A stretch of DNA of 59,969 nucleotides, from the NCBI GenBank assembly GCA_036512155.1, contig DATCBD010000003.1, forward strand, positions 1 through 59,969, in the 5' to 3' direction. The notes under the pieces are model-generated. The model saw only the letters and a program-made list of their open reading frames with translations. It was not told the origin of the DNA and searched no databases. Positions 1 through 8,609 of the stretch are shown piece after piece (the first letter of the stretch is position 1; the number at the start of each line of letters is the position of its first letter). This DNA is from Palsa-739 sp036512155 (GTDB lineage: Bacteria; Actinomycetota; Thermoleophilia; Gaiellales; Gaiellaceae). A program made the translations under genes and the position numbers.

Positions 1-413
1 ACCGGCGCATCGGCGTGGTGTAGGACGTATTCCGAGACGCTGCCGTGTATCACCCGGCCGACTCGGCCCCAGCCGTGTGCACCGACGACGATCAGGCGGA
101 CGCCGCGCTCCTGTGCGGCCTTGCAGATCTCCTCGCCCGGCATGCCCTCGAGGGCGAGAGTCTCGCCGAGGACGCCGGCGGCGGTGACCCGCTCGCGAAC
201 GGTTGCAAGCACCCGCTCGACGTGCTCGCGCTGCATCTTGCTCAGCTCGGAGATCACGTCGGCGTAGCCGTAGTAGCCGACGAACGGCAGCTCTGCATGC
301 GCGACGGCCACGACCGTGAGCGGAGCATGGAGCTCGCTTGCGAGCTCGATCGCCTCTCGCGTCGCGTCCTCCGCCGAGGGCGACCCATCAGTTGCCAACA
401 TGATCGGCTTCAT
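1..413 (-). CDS. Universal stress protein (UspA family), C-terminus cut by window edge
   Basis: About 137 residues are visible, reading off the left edge. The start ATG at 413 follows a GGAGGG ribosome site; an in-frame ATG at 440 is the alternative but lacks one. The N-terminus (MLATDGSPSAEDA) is the first strand and phosphate-contacting loop of the Usp alpha/beta fold. Near the cut end, VGAHGWGRVGRVIHGS fits the G-x2-G-x9-G-S nucleotide-binding motif, so this is probably an ATP-binding Usp. It is a small cytoplasmic protein linked to starvation and redox stress in the family. It is transcribed divergently from the oxidoreductase operon at 544. The exact role is not inferable. Confidence 0.9.
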   Translation of the reverse strand, partial: MKPIMLATDGSPSAEDATREAIELASELHAPLTVVAVAHAELPFVGYYGYADVISELSKMQREHVERVLATVRERVTAAGVLGETLALEGMPGEEICKAAQERGVRLIVVGAHGWGRVGRVIHGSVSEYVLHHADAP

Positions 414-543
414 CGTGCCCTCCACTTCACTCGTGGACATCGAGTGTCGCGGCTCGGCGGCACCGTCGAATCGGGTGGCTCACTGAACGCCGATCAGGGA
501 GCATGCGGATGCCTCGCAGGCGGGCTACGGCCACGCTCATTCC

Positions 544-1848
544 ATGGCTATCCTTGACCGGTTCCCGGAGCTTCGGCCGCCGATCGGCGCGGAGGCCGCG
601 CTGGTCGAGGCCGACCGCTGCCTCGACTGCTCCGGCCCGTACGCCCAAGCGCCGTGCACGGTCGCATGCCCCGCCGGCGTCGACGTGCCGCGCTTCATCC
701 GCGAGCTCGCCGCGGGTGGGACCCTCGACGCCGCTCGAACGATCTACCGCGAGAACCTGCTCGGCGGCACGTGTGCGAGGGTGTGCCCGGTCGAGGTGCT
801 CTGCGAAGGCGCCTGCGTCCTGTCGCACATCGGCCAGAAGCCGATCGCGATCGCCGCGCTCCAGCGATTTGCGACGGACGCGGGGCGGGACGAGGACCTG
901 CCGCTGCGCCGCCGTTCGGCTCCAACGGGATGCCGCGTCCTCGTCGTCGGCGCGGGGCCGGCCGGATTGAGCTGCGCGGGCGAGCTCGCCGCTGACGGCT
1001 TCGACGTTGTCGTCGTCGACGAGCACGACGAGGTCGGCGGCGTCGTCCGGACCGCAATCGCGCCGTACAGACAGCTCGTCGATCCACTACCGGAGGAGCG
1101 GGTAGCGCTCGAGGAGCTCGGCGTCCGCTTTCGGCTCGGCGTTTGGGTCGACTCGGACGAGGATCTAACCGACCTGCTCGGCGACGCGGACGCCGTGTTC
1201 CTCGGCGTCGGCCTCGGCGCCGACCGCCGGCTCGAGTGCCCCGGCACCGAGCTCTCCGGCGTCTGGCCGTCCCTCGAGTTCATTGCAGCGGTCAAGCAGG
1301 GTCGCGCACCCGACCTCGGCGAGCACGTCATCGTCCTCGGCGGCGGCAACACGGCGATCGACGTTGCGCGCGAGGCGATTCGGCTTGGCGCACCACAGGT
1401 GACAATCGCGTACCGGCGGACGCGCGAGCAGATGCCCGCATACGCATTCGAGGTCGCGGACGCCGAGGCGGAAGGCGTCGCCTTCGAGTGGCTCGCGGCG
1501 CCGGCGGCGCTGCAGGGAGACGGCCAGGTGCAACGCGTCGTCTTCGACCGGCTGCGCGTTGGAGAAGGGCGCGCCCTCGACGTCGTTCCCGGCGCGCAGT
1601 TCACGCTGCCGGCCGACAGCGTCATCGCCGCGATCGGCCAGGAGCCCCGCACCGAGGTCTCGAACTGGTTCGGTGGTCTCGACCTGGCTCACGGAGCGCT
1701 CACGACGGACGCTGAGACCGGCCGCACCTCCGCCCCCTACGTCTACGCCGGCGGTGACGCGATCAACGGCGGCGCCAGCGTCGTCCAGGCGGTCGCTGAC
1801 GGCAAGCGCGCCGCGCGTGCGATCGAGGAGGCGCTGTGCGCGACCTGA
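544..1848 (+). CDS. NADPH-dependent GltD-like flavoprotein subunit of the 2-oxoacid oxidoreductase operon
   Basis: 434 residues with the layout of the glutamate synthase small subunit. N-terminal cysteines at 26/29/38/42 and 77/81/87/91 fit two [4Fe-4S] clusters; GAGPAG (136-141) is the FAD dinucleotide fold and GGGNTA (266-271) the NADPH fold. No GltB neighbour exists; instead the next four genes are the subunits of a pyruvate-type ferredoxin oxidoreductase, overlapping by 13 bases. I infer that it passes electrons between NADP(H) and the oxidoreductase ferredoxin subunit. No clear ribosome site precedes ATG 544, but the cluster cysteines begin 26 residues in, so the start cannot be far downstream. 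It could also serve other ferredoxin-dependent enzymes. Confidence 0.85.
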   Translation: MAILDRFPELRPPIGAEAALVEADRCLDCSGPYAQAPCTVACPAGVDVPRFIRELAAGGTLDAARTIYRENLLGGTCARVCPVEVLCEGACVLSHIGQKPIAIAALQRFATDAGRDEDLPLRRRSAPTGCRVLVVGAGPAGLSCAGELAADGFDVVVVDEHDEVGGVVRTAIAPYRQLVDPLPEERVALEELGVRFRLGVWVDSDEDLTDLLGDADAVFLGVGLGADRRLECPGTELSGVWPSLEFIAAVKQGRAPDLGEHVIVLGGGNTAIDVAREAIRLGAPQVTIAYRRTREQMPAYAFEVADAEAEGVAFEWLAAPAALQGDGQVQRVVFDRLRVGEGRALDVVPGAQFTLPADSVIAAIGQEPRTEVSNWFGGLDLAHGALTTDAETGRTSAPYVYAGGDAINGGASVVQAVADGKRAARAIEEALCAT

Positions 1849-2372
1849 CCGAGATCCGCTGGCACGCACGTGCGGGCCAGGGCGCGAAGACCGCCTCGAA
1901 CATCCTGGCGCTCGCGCTGCTCCGCACGGGCAAGAGCGTGCAGTCGTTCCCGGAGTACGGACCAGAGCGGCGCGGTGCTCCGCTGCGGGCGTACACGCGC
2001 TACAGCAACCACCGCGTGCGACGCCACGACTCGATCGAGGAGCCCGATTTCGTGGTCGTTCTCGACGAGTCACTTCTCGGGGAGCAGGCTGTGTGCGACG
2101 GCGTCTCGGCGGCGACGACGGTCCTGGTGAACGCAGATCGTGCCGCGCCGACGCTGGCGGGTGCATCCGTTCACGCTGTGCCTACGGCGCGCTTTGCGGG
2201 TGCCGGCGGCGGGAGCTTCGCGAACGTCGCGATGCTCGGCGCCGTCGCCGCTGCGCTCGGCGAGCCCCCGCTCGAGACGCTGCAGGACGCGATTGTCGAG
2301 GCGCTCGGTGCAAAGGCGTCCCCGGACGCACTGCGCGCAGCGGCCGCGGAAGGATTCGCATGTCTGAACTGA
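1836..2372 (+). CDS. 2-oxoacid:acceptor oxidoreductase gamma subunit (PorG/PorC type)
   Basis: 178 residues matching the POR/KOR gamma domain: an N-terminal GQGAKTAS loop, the PEYGPERRGAP region and a GGGSFANVAMLGA stretch are typical. In the family this subunit helps bind coenzyme A and completes the transketolase-like core. The start GTG at 1836 lies 13 bases inside the preceding gene after a GAGGAGG-like site, so translation is coupled. The stop overlaps the delta subunit start by 13 bases. Together with the alpha and beta genes it should form a complete CoA-dependent 2-oxoacid oxidoreductase. Confidence 0.9.
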   Translation: MRDLTEIRWHARAGQGAKTASNILALALLRTGKSVQSFPEYGPERRGAPLRAYTRYSNHRVRRHDSIEEPDFVVVLDESLLGEQAVCDGVSAATTVLVNADRAAPTLAGASVHAVPTARFAGAGGGSFANVAMLGAVAAALGEPPLETLQDAIVEALGAKASPDALRAAAAEGFACLN

Positions 2373-2647
2373 TGCGCTGGGACGAGCTCGGACCCGGGGG
2401 CGTCGTCACGCCGGCCGAGAGCCCGCGGCCGAAGACGGGCGACTGGCGCACGAACGGCAGGCCTGAGCTGCGGCTCGACCGCTGCGTCAGCTGCCTGCTC
2501 TGCTGGCTCTACTGCCCCGACTCCGCGTTCAAGCTCGAGGGCACGACGTTGGTCGGAATCGACTACGACGTCTGCAAGGGCTGCGAGCTGTGCGTCGAGG
2601 TCTGTCCCGCCGCCGCGCTCGCGATGGCGCCGGAGGCTGACGCATGA
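2360..2647 (+). CDS. 2-oxoacid:acceptor oxidoreductase delta subunit, 2x[4Fe-4S] ferredoxin
   Basis: 95 residues. Two CxxCxxCxxxC(P) clusters are visible (cysteines 42/45/48/52 and 72/75/78/82), the hallmark of the bacterial-type PorD ferredoxin that takes electrons from the beta-subunit cluster. The ATG at 2360 overlaps the gamma gene, and its TGA overlaps the alpha start as ATGA. The first 40 residues are a PorD-like N-terminal extension rather than a free ferredoxin. Cluster loading and a role as electron exit to the upstream GltD-like flavoprotein are inferred from family and order. Confidence 0.93.
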   Translation: MSELMRWDELGPGGVVTPAESPRPKTGDWRTNGRPELRLDRCVSCLLCWLYCPDSAFKLEGTTLVGIDYDVCKGCELCVEVCPAAALAMAPEADA

Positions 2648-3804
2648 TCGCCGCCGAGCCGCAGCTCCTGACCGGCGGTGAGGCGGTCGCGCACGCGCTG
2701 TGCCAGATCGAGCCGGATGTCGTGCCGGTGTACCCGATCACGCCGCAGACGCCGATCATCCAGACGTTCGCGACGCTCGTCGCCGACGGCGCGGCACACA
2801 CCGAGATCGTGAACGTCGAGTCCGAGCACTCGGCGATGAGCGCTGCGATCGGCTCGGCGCTCGCCGGCGCACGCACGGCGACCGCGACGTCGTCGCAGGG
2901 GCTCGCGCTCATGGCCGAGGTGGTCTACATCGCCGCCTCGATGCGCGCGCCGATCGTCATGGCCGTTGGCAACCGCGCGCTGTCCGGGCCGATCAACATC
3001 CATTGCGACCACTCGGACTCGATGCTCGTGCGCGACTCAGGCGTTGTGCAGCTCTTCGCGGAGAACGCGCAGGAGGCATACGACCTGATGGTGATGGCGC
3101 CGCGCATCGCCGAGCACCCCGACGTGCTGCTGCCGGTGCTCGTGTGCCAGGACGGCTTCACGATCACGCATGCGGCGGAGCCGGTCGAGCTGCTCGCCGA
3201 CGAGCTCGTACGCGAATTCGTCGGGCCGTATCACCGCGCCGATGCGCTCCTCGACGTCTCCCACCCCGGTACGCACGGGCCGTTCGCGATGCCCGACTAC
3301 TACTTCGAGTTCCGCCGGGCTCAGGCCGACGCGATCACTGCCGCCGGCCGCGTCATCGACGAAGTGGCCGACGAGTTCGAGGGCCTCACCGGCCGGCGCA
3401 ACGGCGCGCTCGAGCAGTACCAAGTCGGCGGAGCCGACGAGGTGATCGTCGCGCTCGGCTCGTCCGCGGGCACGATCAAGGACGTTGTCGACGAGCTGCG
3501 CGCAGCGCAGAGGCACGTGGGCCTGTTGAAGATCCGCGCATTCCGGCCCCTGCCCTTGCGTGAGCTGCGCTGCCTGCTCTCGGACGCCGCCGACGTCTTC
3601 GTCCTCGACCGCGCCGACTCGCCCGGCGGTGCCCCACCGCTCGCAGCGGACGTCGCGTTCGCGCTCGCGGGCGAGGCCTCACGCCTGCACAGCCACGTCT
3701 ACGGCCTGGGCGGACGCGACCTGCACCCGGAGGCGGTACGGGACGTCTTCCTCCAAAGGGCGCCGCACTACGTCGGCGTGCGAGGTGACGAATGTCCCGC
3801 CTGA
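2644..3804 (+). CDS. porA: Pyruvate:ferredoxin oxidoreductase-type alpha subunit
   Basis: 386 residues with the pyrimidine-binding transketolase domain (about 1-240) and the C-terminal swivel domain. PITPQTPI, VESEHSAMSAAIG and NRALSGPINIHCDHSD are signature segments of the pyruvate-type rather than the 2-oxoglutarate-type alpha chain. The reaction is pyruvate + CoA + oxidised ferredoxin to acetyl-CoA + CO2 + reduced ferredoxin, or the reverse. It overlaps delta by 4 bases and beta by 13. The downstream PPDK suggests that pyruvate made here can be turned into PEP. Substrate preference is by signature only. Confidence 0.93.
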   Translation: MIAAEPQLLTGGEAVAHALCQIEPDVVPVYPITPQTPIIQTFATLVADGAAHTEIVNVESEHSAMSAAIGSALAGARTATATSSQGLALMAEVVYIAASMRAPIVMAVGNRALSGPINIHCDHSDSMLVRDSGVVQLFAENAQEAYDLMVMAPRIAEHPDVLLPVLVCQDGFTITHAAEPVELLADELVREFVGPYHRADALLDVSHPGTHGPFAMPDYYFEFRRAQADAITAAGRVIDEVADEFEGLTGRRNGALEQYQVGGADEVIVALGSSAGTIKDVVDELRAAQRHVGLLKIRAFRPLPLRELRCLLSDAADVFVLDRADSPGGAPPLAADVAFALAGEASRLHSHVYGLGGRDLHPEAVRDVFLQRAPHYVGVRGDECPA

Positions 3805-4724
3805 AGACCCTCGTCGCGAACCAGCACGGCGTTCAGCCGCTTCGGGGAGGTCACGCGCTCTGCCAGGGCTGTGGCATCCCGATGGTCGTCAGGACCGTGC
3901 TCTCGACGATCGACCGTCCCGCCGTTGTCATCAACGCCACCGGCTGCCTCGAAGTCGCGACGACCCGGTTTCCGACCACCGCCTGGACGGTGCCGTGGAT
4001 GCACGTCGCCTTCGAGAACGCCGCCGCGGTCGCGGGCGGCGTGGAGGCGGCCCAGCGAGCGCTCCGGCGCCGTCATGCGCTTCCCGCCGACGAGGACGTC
4101 GCGGTCGTCGTTTTCGCCGGAGACGGTGGGACCTACGACATCGGGATGCAGGCGCTCTCGGGCGCACTCGAGCGCGGTCATCGGTTCCTCTTCGTCTGCT
4201 ACGACAACGAGGCGTACATGAACACGGGCGTGCAGCGCTCCGGCGCGACGCCGTTCGCCGCCTCGACGACGACGAGCCCGGTCGGCCTCGAAAGCTTCGG
4301 CAAGGCGCAGCAGCGCAAGGACATGACGGCGATCGCGGTCGCGCACCACGTGCCGTACGTCGCACAGGCGGCGTCCACGTACTGGCACGACCTGAGCGTC
4401 AAGGTCGAGCGCGCCGCGGCCGTCGACGGGCCTGCGTTCCTCAACGTGCTCACCGACTGCCCGCTGGGCTGGGGGCACGAGCCGCGCACCGCGCCGCACG
4501 TCGTCGCGGCAGCCGTCGAGACCGGGTTCTGGCCGCTGTACGAGGTCGTCGACGGCGCCTACCGGCTCACCTACGAGCCCGAGAGCCTGCAGCCGATCGA
4601 GCGCTGGCTCGAAGGACAGAAGCGATTCGCACACCTCCTTCGCCCAGAGAGCGCGCAGCTGGTGGAAGCGATCCAGGAACGCGTCGACCGCGAGTGGGCG
4701 GCGCTGCGCGAGCGTTGCGACTAG
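3792..4724 (+). CDS. porB: Pyruvate:ferredoxin oxidoreductase-type beta subunit (TPP-binding)
   Basis: 310 residues. CQGCG (Cys24, Cys27), the Cys in NATGCLEV (52) and TDCPLGW near residue 218 are the four expected ligands of the proximal [4Fe-4S] cluster. GDGGTYDIG (110-118), with a downstream NEAYMNTG, is the thiamine diphosphate/Mg2+ motif. It forms the catalytic core with PorA. It follows alpha with a 13-base overlap and is separated from PPDK by 14 bases, so the operon continues. Nothing looks truncated. Confidence 0.94.
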   Translation: MSRLKTLVANQHGVQPLRGGHALCQGCGIPMVVRTVLSTIDRPAVVINATGCLEVATTRFPTTAWTVPWMHVAFENAAAVAGGVEAAQRALRRRHALPADEDVAVVVFAGDGGTYDIGMQALSGALERGHRFLFVCYDNEAYMNTGVQRSGATPFAASTTTSPVGLESFGKAQQRKDMTAIAVAHHVPYVAQAASTYWHDLSVKVERAAAVDGPAFLNVLTDCPLGWGHEPRTAPHVVAAAVETGFWPLYEVVDGAYRLTYEPESLQPIERWLEGQKRFAHLLRPESAQLVEAIQERVDREWAALRERCD

Positions 4725-4738
4725 AAGGGAGCACGATC

Positions 4739-7333
4739 ATGACCTACGTCTACGACTTCGACGAACCATGCGAAGAGGGACGTGCGCTGCTCGGCGGGAA
4801 GGGTCTCGGGCTGGCGGAGATGACGCAGCTCGGTCTGCCGGTTCCGCGCGGATTCACGATCACGACGGAAGCGTGTCGCGTGACGATGCGCACGGGACAC
4901 GAGCCTCCGGCGCTCTCGACCGAGGTCGCGGAGCACCTCGCCCGGCTCGAGCGCGCGACCGGCAAGCGCTTCGGCGACGTGCGCAATCCGCTGCTCTTGT
5001 CCGTCCGCTCGGGCGGCCCGATCTCGATGCCCGGCATGATGGAGACCGTCCTCAACCTCGGCCTCAACCGCCGCGTCGTCGAGAGCGGCGGCTTTGGCTC
5101 CGACCGGCGCTTTGCCTTTGACGCATATCGCCGCCTGCTCCAGATGTACGGGACCGTCGTCGCCGGCATCGACCCGGACGCGTTCGAGTCGGTCCTGGCG
5201 GACGTGAAGGCGCGCTGCGGCGTCGACCTCGAGTCGAGCCTTTCCGCCGACGACTTCGCCGAGATCGCGCAGCGCTTCGAAGAGCTCTACCTCACCGAGA
5301 CGTCGTCGGCGTTCCCCGACCAGCCGTACGTCCAACTGGGGTTGGCGATTCAGGCGGTGTTCGAATCGTGGAACGCGCCGCGCGCGCAGGTGTATCGGCA
5401 CGAGTACGGCATCTCCGACGACCTCGGTACGGCCGTGAACGTCATGGAGATGGTGTTCGGCAACCGCGATGAGCACTCCGCCACCGGCGTCTGTTTCAGC
5501 CGCGATCCCGCAACGGGCCGGCCAGGTCTCTTCGGCGAGTACCTCGCCGATGCGCAGGGAGAGGACATCGTCTCCGGCGCGCGCACACCGGAGCCGATCG
5601 CCCGCATGCGCGAGCAATTCCCGGAGGCGTACGACGAGCTCGAACGCTCCGTCGTCGAGCTCGAGCGCCACTACCGCGACATGCAGGACGTCGAGTTCAC
5701 GATCGAGCGCGGACGGCTGCATCTCCTGCAGACACGTGGAGCGAAGCGCACCGCCGCTGCCGCGCTCGCGTGTGCGGCCGCTCTCGTCGACGAAGGGTTG
5801 ATCGACAGGGCCGAGGCCGTGCGGCGCATCGAACCGTCGTCGCTCGACCAGCTGCTGCACCCGACGATCGACCCGGACAGCGCCGTCGACGTCGTCGCCG
5901 TGGGCCTCGCGGCCTCGCCCGGCGCGGCGTGCGGGCGCGCCGTCTTCGACGCCGACCGCGCCGCCGAGCAGGCTGCGGCCGGTGGCGACGTCATCCTCGT
6001 GCGGCCCGAGACGACACCCGACGACATCCACGGTCTGATCGGCTCACGCGGCGTCCTCACGGCGCGCGGCGGGATGACCTCGCATGCGGCCGTCGTCGCG
6101 CGCGGGATGGGCAAGCCCTGCGTCGCAGGATGCTCCGCACTCCACGTCGACCTCGGAACGCGGACCGCGGAGGTGGCGGGTCACGCCGTCCGGGAGGGCG
6201 ACGTCATCACCATCGACGGCACGTCCGGGCACATCATTCTCGGCCCCGTCGAGCTCGTCGAGCCGGAGCCGAACGCCGATCTGGCACTCGTCCTCGAGTG
6301 GGCCGACGACCTGCGCAGACTCGGCGTGCACGCCAACGCCGACACGCCTGTCGATGCGCGGCGGGCACGAGAGAACGGCGCCGAGGGCATCGGACTCTGC
6401 CGGACGGAGCACATGTTCATGGCGGACGACCGGCTGCCGATCGTCCGCGCCATGATCCTCGCGGCGACCGATGACGAGCGCGCCGCAGCTTTGGCGCGTC
6501 TCCTCCCGCTGCAGCAGGGAGACTTCGAAGGGCTCTTCGAGGCGATGGGGCGCCTGCCGGTCACGATCCGGCTGCTCGACCCGCCGTTGCACGAGTTCCT
6601 CCCGCCGCTCGAGGAGGTCCACGACGAGAAGACGCGCGAGCGCGTGCTCGCGCTTCGGGAGGCGAACCCGATGCTCGGCACACGCGGATGCCGGCTCGGC
6701 CTCGAGTGGCCCGAGATCTACGAGATGCAGATCCGCGCCATCGTTCGCGCCGCCCACGCGGTGCAGGAACGCACCGGCGTCGCACCGACGGTGGAGATCA
6801 TGCATCCACTCGTCGCGTTCGACACCGAGCTCGTCCGACTGCGCGAGCTGACGGCGCGCACCGTCGCGGAGGAGGGAGGCCTCGATTACCTCTGCGGGAC
6901 GATGATCGAGCTGCCGCGCGCCGCCTTGCGCGCGGGCGAGCTCGCACGTCACGCCGACTTCTTCTCGTTCGGGACGAACGACCTGACGCAGACGGCGCTC
7001 GGCTTCTCGCGCGACGACGCAGAGGGGCGGTTCCTCACCTACTACCTCGAGCACGGCATTCTCGAGAAGGACCCGTTCGCGACGCTCGACGTCGACGGTG
7101 TCGGCGAGCTCATCCGGCTCGCGGTCGAGCGCGGCCGCGCTGCCAACCCCGATCTCCACGTGGGCATCTGCGGCGAGCACGGTGGCGACCCCGCCTCGAT
7201 CGCGTTCTGCGAGGACGCCGGGCTCGACTACGTGTCCTGCTCGCCGTTCCGCCTGCCGGTCGCTCGGCTCGCCGCCGCACAAGCCGTGCTCGCACGTGAC
7301 CACGAGACCGCCTACGTCCCCGCAGGCGGCTGA
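4739..7333 (+). CDS. ppdK: Pyruvate, phosphate dikinase
   Basis: 864 residues, close to the usual 870-880. The N-terminal ATP-grasp part carries GGKGLGLAEM and RSGGPISMPGMM; the phosphohistidine domain has GGMTSHAAVVARGMGKP with the phosphorylated His at 449; the C-terminal PEP/pyruvate barrel has the catalytic Cys811 in GICGEHGGDP. The enzyme interconverts pyruvate + ATP + Pi and PEP + AMP + PPi. The ATG at 4739 follows a GAAGGGAG ribosome site; the longer in-frame extension overlaps porB and is not coding. Being in an operon with pyruvate synthase, it probably works toward PEP and gluconeogenesis. All catalytic residues are present. Confidence 0.96.
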   Translation: MTYVYDFDEPCEEGRALLGGKGLGLAEMTQLGLPVPRGFTITTEACRVTMRTGHEPPALSTEVAEHLARLERATGKRFGDVRNPLLLSVRSGGPISMPGMMETVLNLGLNRRVVESGGFGSDRRFAFDAYRRLLQMYGTVVAGIDPDAFESVLADVKARCGVDLESSLSADDFAEIAQRFEELYLTETSSAFPDQPYVQLGLAIQAVFESWNAPRAQVYRHEYGISDDLGTAVNVMEMVFGNRDEHSATGVCFSRDPATGRPGLFGEYLADAQGEDIVSGARTPEPIARMREQFPEAYDELERSVVELERHYRDMQDVEFTIERGRLHLLQTRGAKRTAAAALACAAALVDEGLIDRAEAVRRIEPSSLDQLLHPTIDPDSAVDVVAVGLAASPGAACGRAVFDADRAAEQAAAGGDVILVRPETTPDDIHGLIGSRGVLTARGGMTSHAAVVARGMGKPCVAGCSALHVDLGTRTAEVAGHAVREGDVITIDGTSGHIILGPVELVEPEPNADLALVLEWADDLRRLGVHANADTPVDARRARENGAEGIGLCRTEHMFMADDRLPIVRAMILAATDDERAAALARLLPLQQGDFEGLFEAMGRLPVTIRLLDPPLHEFLPPLEEVHDEKTRERVLALREANPMLGTRGCRLGLEWPEIYEMQIRAIVRAAHAVQERTGVAPTVEIMHPLVAFDTELVRLRELTARTVAEEGGLDYLCGTMIELPRAALRAGELARHADFFSFGTNDLTQTALGFSRDDAEGRFLTYYLEHGILEKDPFATLDVDGVGELIRLAVERGRAANPDLHVGICGEHGGDPASIAFCEDAGLDYVSCSPFRLPVARLAAAQAVLARDHETAYVPAGG

Positions 7334-7348
7334 CGAAACGAGTCTGTC

Positions 7349-7462
7349 ATGCCCGTTCGCGTTGCCATCAACGGCTTCGGCCGCGTCGGTAGGTGTGCGC
7401 TCCGCTCTGCGATCGAGACCGACGCCCCGATCGAGTGTCCGTCGACGCCCTCCCGGATCTGA
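7349..7462 (+). pseudogene. N-terminal remnant of glyceraldehyde-3-phosphate dehydrogenase
   Basis: The ATG at 7349 opens a clear GAPDH N-terminus (MPVRVAINGFGRVGRCALRS, the NAD-binding Rossmann start) but homology stops after about 25 residues and the frame ends at TGA 7460-7462. A normal GAPDH has about 335 residues, so more than 90 percent is missing. The sequence runs into a hemerythrin-like reading frame in another phase, which marks a deletion junction near 7420-7440. The position just after PPDK suggests an original gluconeogenic gene string. An assembly join is the alternative explanation. Confidence 0.8.
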
Positions 7463-7767
7463 CGGATGCGGTCCAGCACGAGGTCGGATTGCTGGCAACC
7501 GACCTGATGCGCCGCATCGTCCATCACGCACACGTCGAAGAGCAGGAGCTGTACCCGGTCCTCGAGAAGATGCTCGGCTGCGGACATCTCGTCGAGGCGA
7601 TGCTCTTCGACCATCGCGTGATCGAAGGCGGGGCATGCGACCTCGTTCGCATCGATCCGGGTGATCGCGCGCGTCTTGCATGCGTGCTCCATCGCCTGGA
7701 TGCGCTGCTGACGACGCACGTCGCGAAGGAAGAGACGATCGTCTTCCCGCTGCTCGAATCGCGATGA
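7393..7767 (+). pseudogene. Hemerythrin-like HHE-domain protein, N-terminally truncated
   Basis: From about 7435 the frame encodes a typical HHE cation-binding helical bundle: HHAHVEEQELYPVLE, then LFDHRVIEGG, then a C-terminal HVAKEETIVFPLLE, together supplying most of the di-iron ligands. The first helix with its usual initial His-Asp/His pair is missing, replaced by out-of-frame GAPDH sequence. The GTG at 7393 would begin translation inside that GAPDH-derived part. The stop overlaps the next start (ATGA). It may still be translated as a short bundle, but I judge it a fragment. Confidence 0.6.
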
Positions 7768-8418
7768 TCGAGGTCGATAACGTCACGAAGCGCTTCGGGT
7801 CGACGTGCGCGCTCGACGGAGTGAGCCTCGAGACGCCGCGAGGCTCAGTGCTCGCGCTCCTCGGCCCCAACGGCGCCGGGAAGACGACGCTCGTCAGGAT
7901 TCTCACGACGCTCCTGCGGCCGGACGGCGGGAGCGCCTCAGTCGGCGGCTTCGACGTCGTCCGTGAGGCGGCTCGCGTCCGGCCCATGATCGGGTTCGCC
8001 GGCCAGTCCGCGGCCGTCGACGAGCTCCTCACCGGACGCGAGAACCTCGAGCTGATCGGGCTCTGGTATCACCTCGAACGGAGCGAGTACAAGCGGCGGC
8101 CAAGCGAGGTGCTGCAGCGTTTGTCGCTCGTCGACGCGGCCGAGCGACTGGTGAAGACGTACTCGGGCGGCATGCGCCGCCGGCTGGACATCGGCGCGGC
8201 GCTCATCGCCCGCCCAGGTCCTCTTCCTGGACGAGCCGACGACCGGCCTCGATCCGCGCACTCGCAACGACGTGTGGGCCTTCGTCGAGGAGCTCGTCGC
8301 GCACGGTACGACGGTCCTCCTCAGCACCCAGTACATGGAGGAGGCGGATCGGCTCGCGGGTTGGATCGTCGCGCTGGATCAGGGCAAGGGCCGCGCGTGC
8401 GAGGGGCGGGAGGAATGA
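7764..8418 (+). pseudogene. DrrA-type ABC transporter ATPase, frameshifted and C-terminally truncated
   Basis: The first 150 codons are a good drug-export ATPase: Walker A GPNGAGKTT, the Q-loop region and the signature YSGGMRRRLDIG. At about 8214-8217 the frame breaks; shifting by one base restores LFLDEPTTGLDPRTR (Walker B) and STQYMEEADRLA (H-loop replaced by Q), which runs on to TGA 8416-8418. The restored protein still ends at about 218 residues, roughly 100 short of DrrA-type proteins, and no permease follows. A one-base insertion or two-base loss explains the shift; a sequencing error cannot be excluded, but the missing tail supports decay. Confidence 0.8.
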
Positions 8419-8609
8419 GGCACCGAGACACTGCCGGGGTGGAGCACGCTCTGGCGGCCGTCCGGCCAGCGAACGAGGAAGTGTTCGCAACCGGGCTTCC
8501 CGACCACGCCGACGATCGTGCCCCGCCGGTCAGGGCTCGTGGACGAGTGACCGGGAGTGGCGATCTGGACCTCGTCACCCACGAGTTTGCGCGTTATCGT
8601 TGGGGTCAT
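8379..8609 (-). CDS. DUF1918-like small protein
   Basis: 76 residues. KLVGDEVQI followed by RRGTIVGVVG and HFLVRWPDGRQSVLHPGS is the SH3-like beta pattern of the DUF1918 family (RWxDGxxxxxxPG), common as short stand-alone proteins in actinobacteria. The ATG at 8609 has a strong GAGGAGG site upstream. It overlaps the tail of the ABC-ATPase remnant on the opposite strand. Its function is unknown. It is one of two intact genes in the remnant zone. Confidence 0.7.
   Translation of the reverse strand: MTPTITRKLVGDEVQIATPGHSSTSPDRRGTIVGVVGKPGCEHFLVRWPDGRQSVLHPGSVSVPHSSRPSHARPLP

Noticed and set aside
6044..8032. 662-codon minus-strand frame over PPDK and the remnant zone
   Set aside because: Antisense shadow of a GC-rich gene; Arg/Glu-rich, no motifs, no ribosome site, and it covers well-conserved PPDK.
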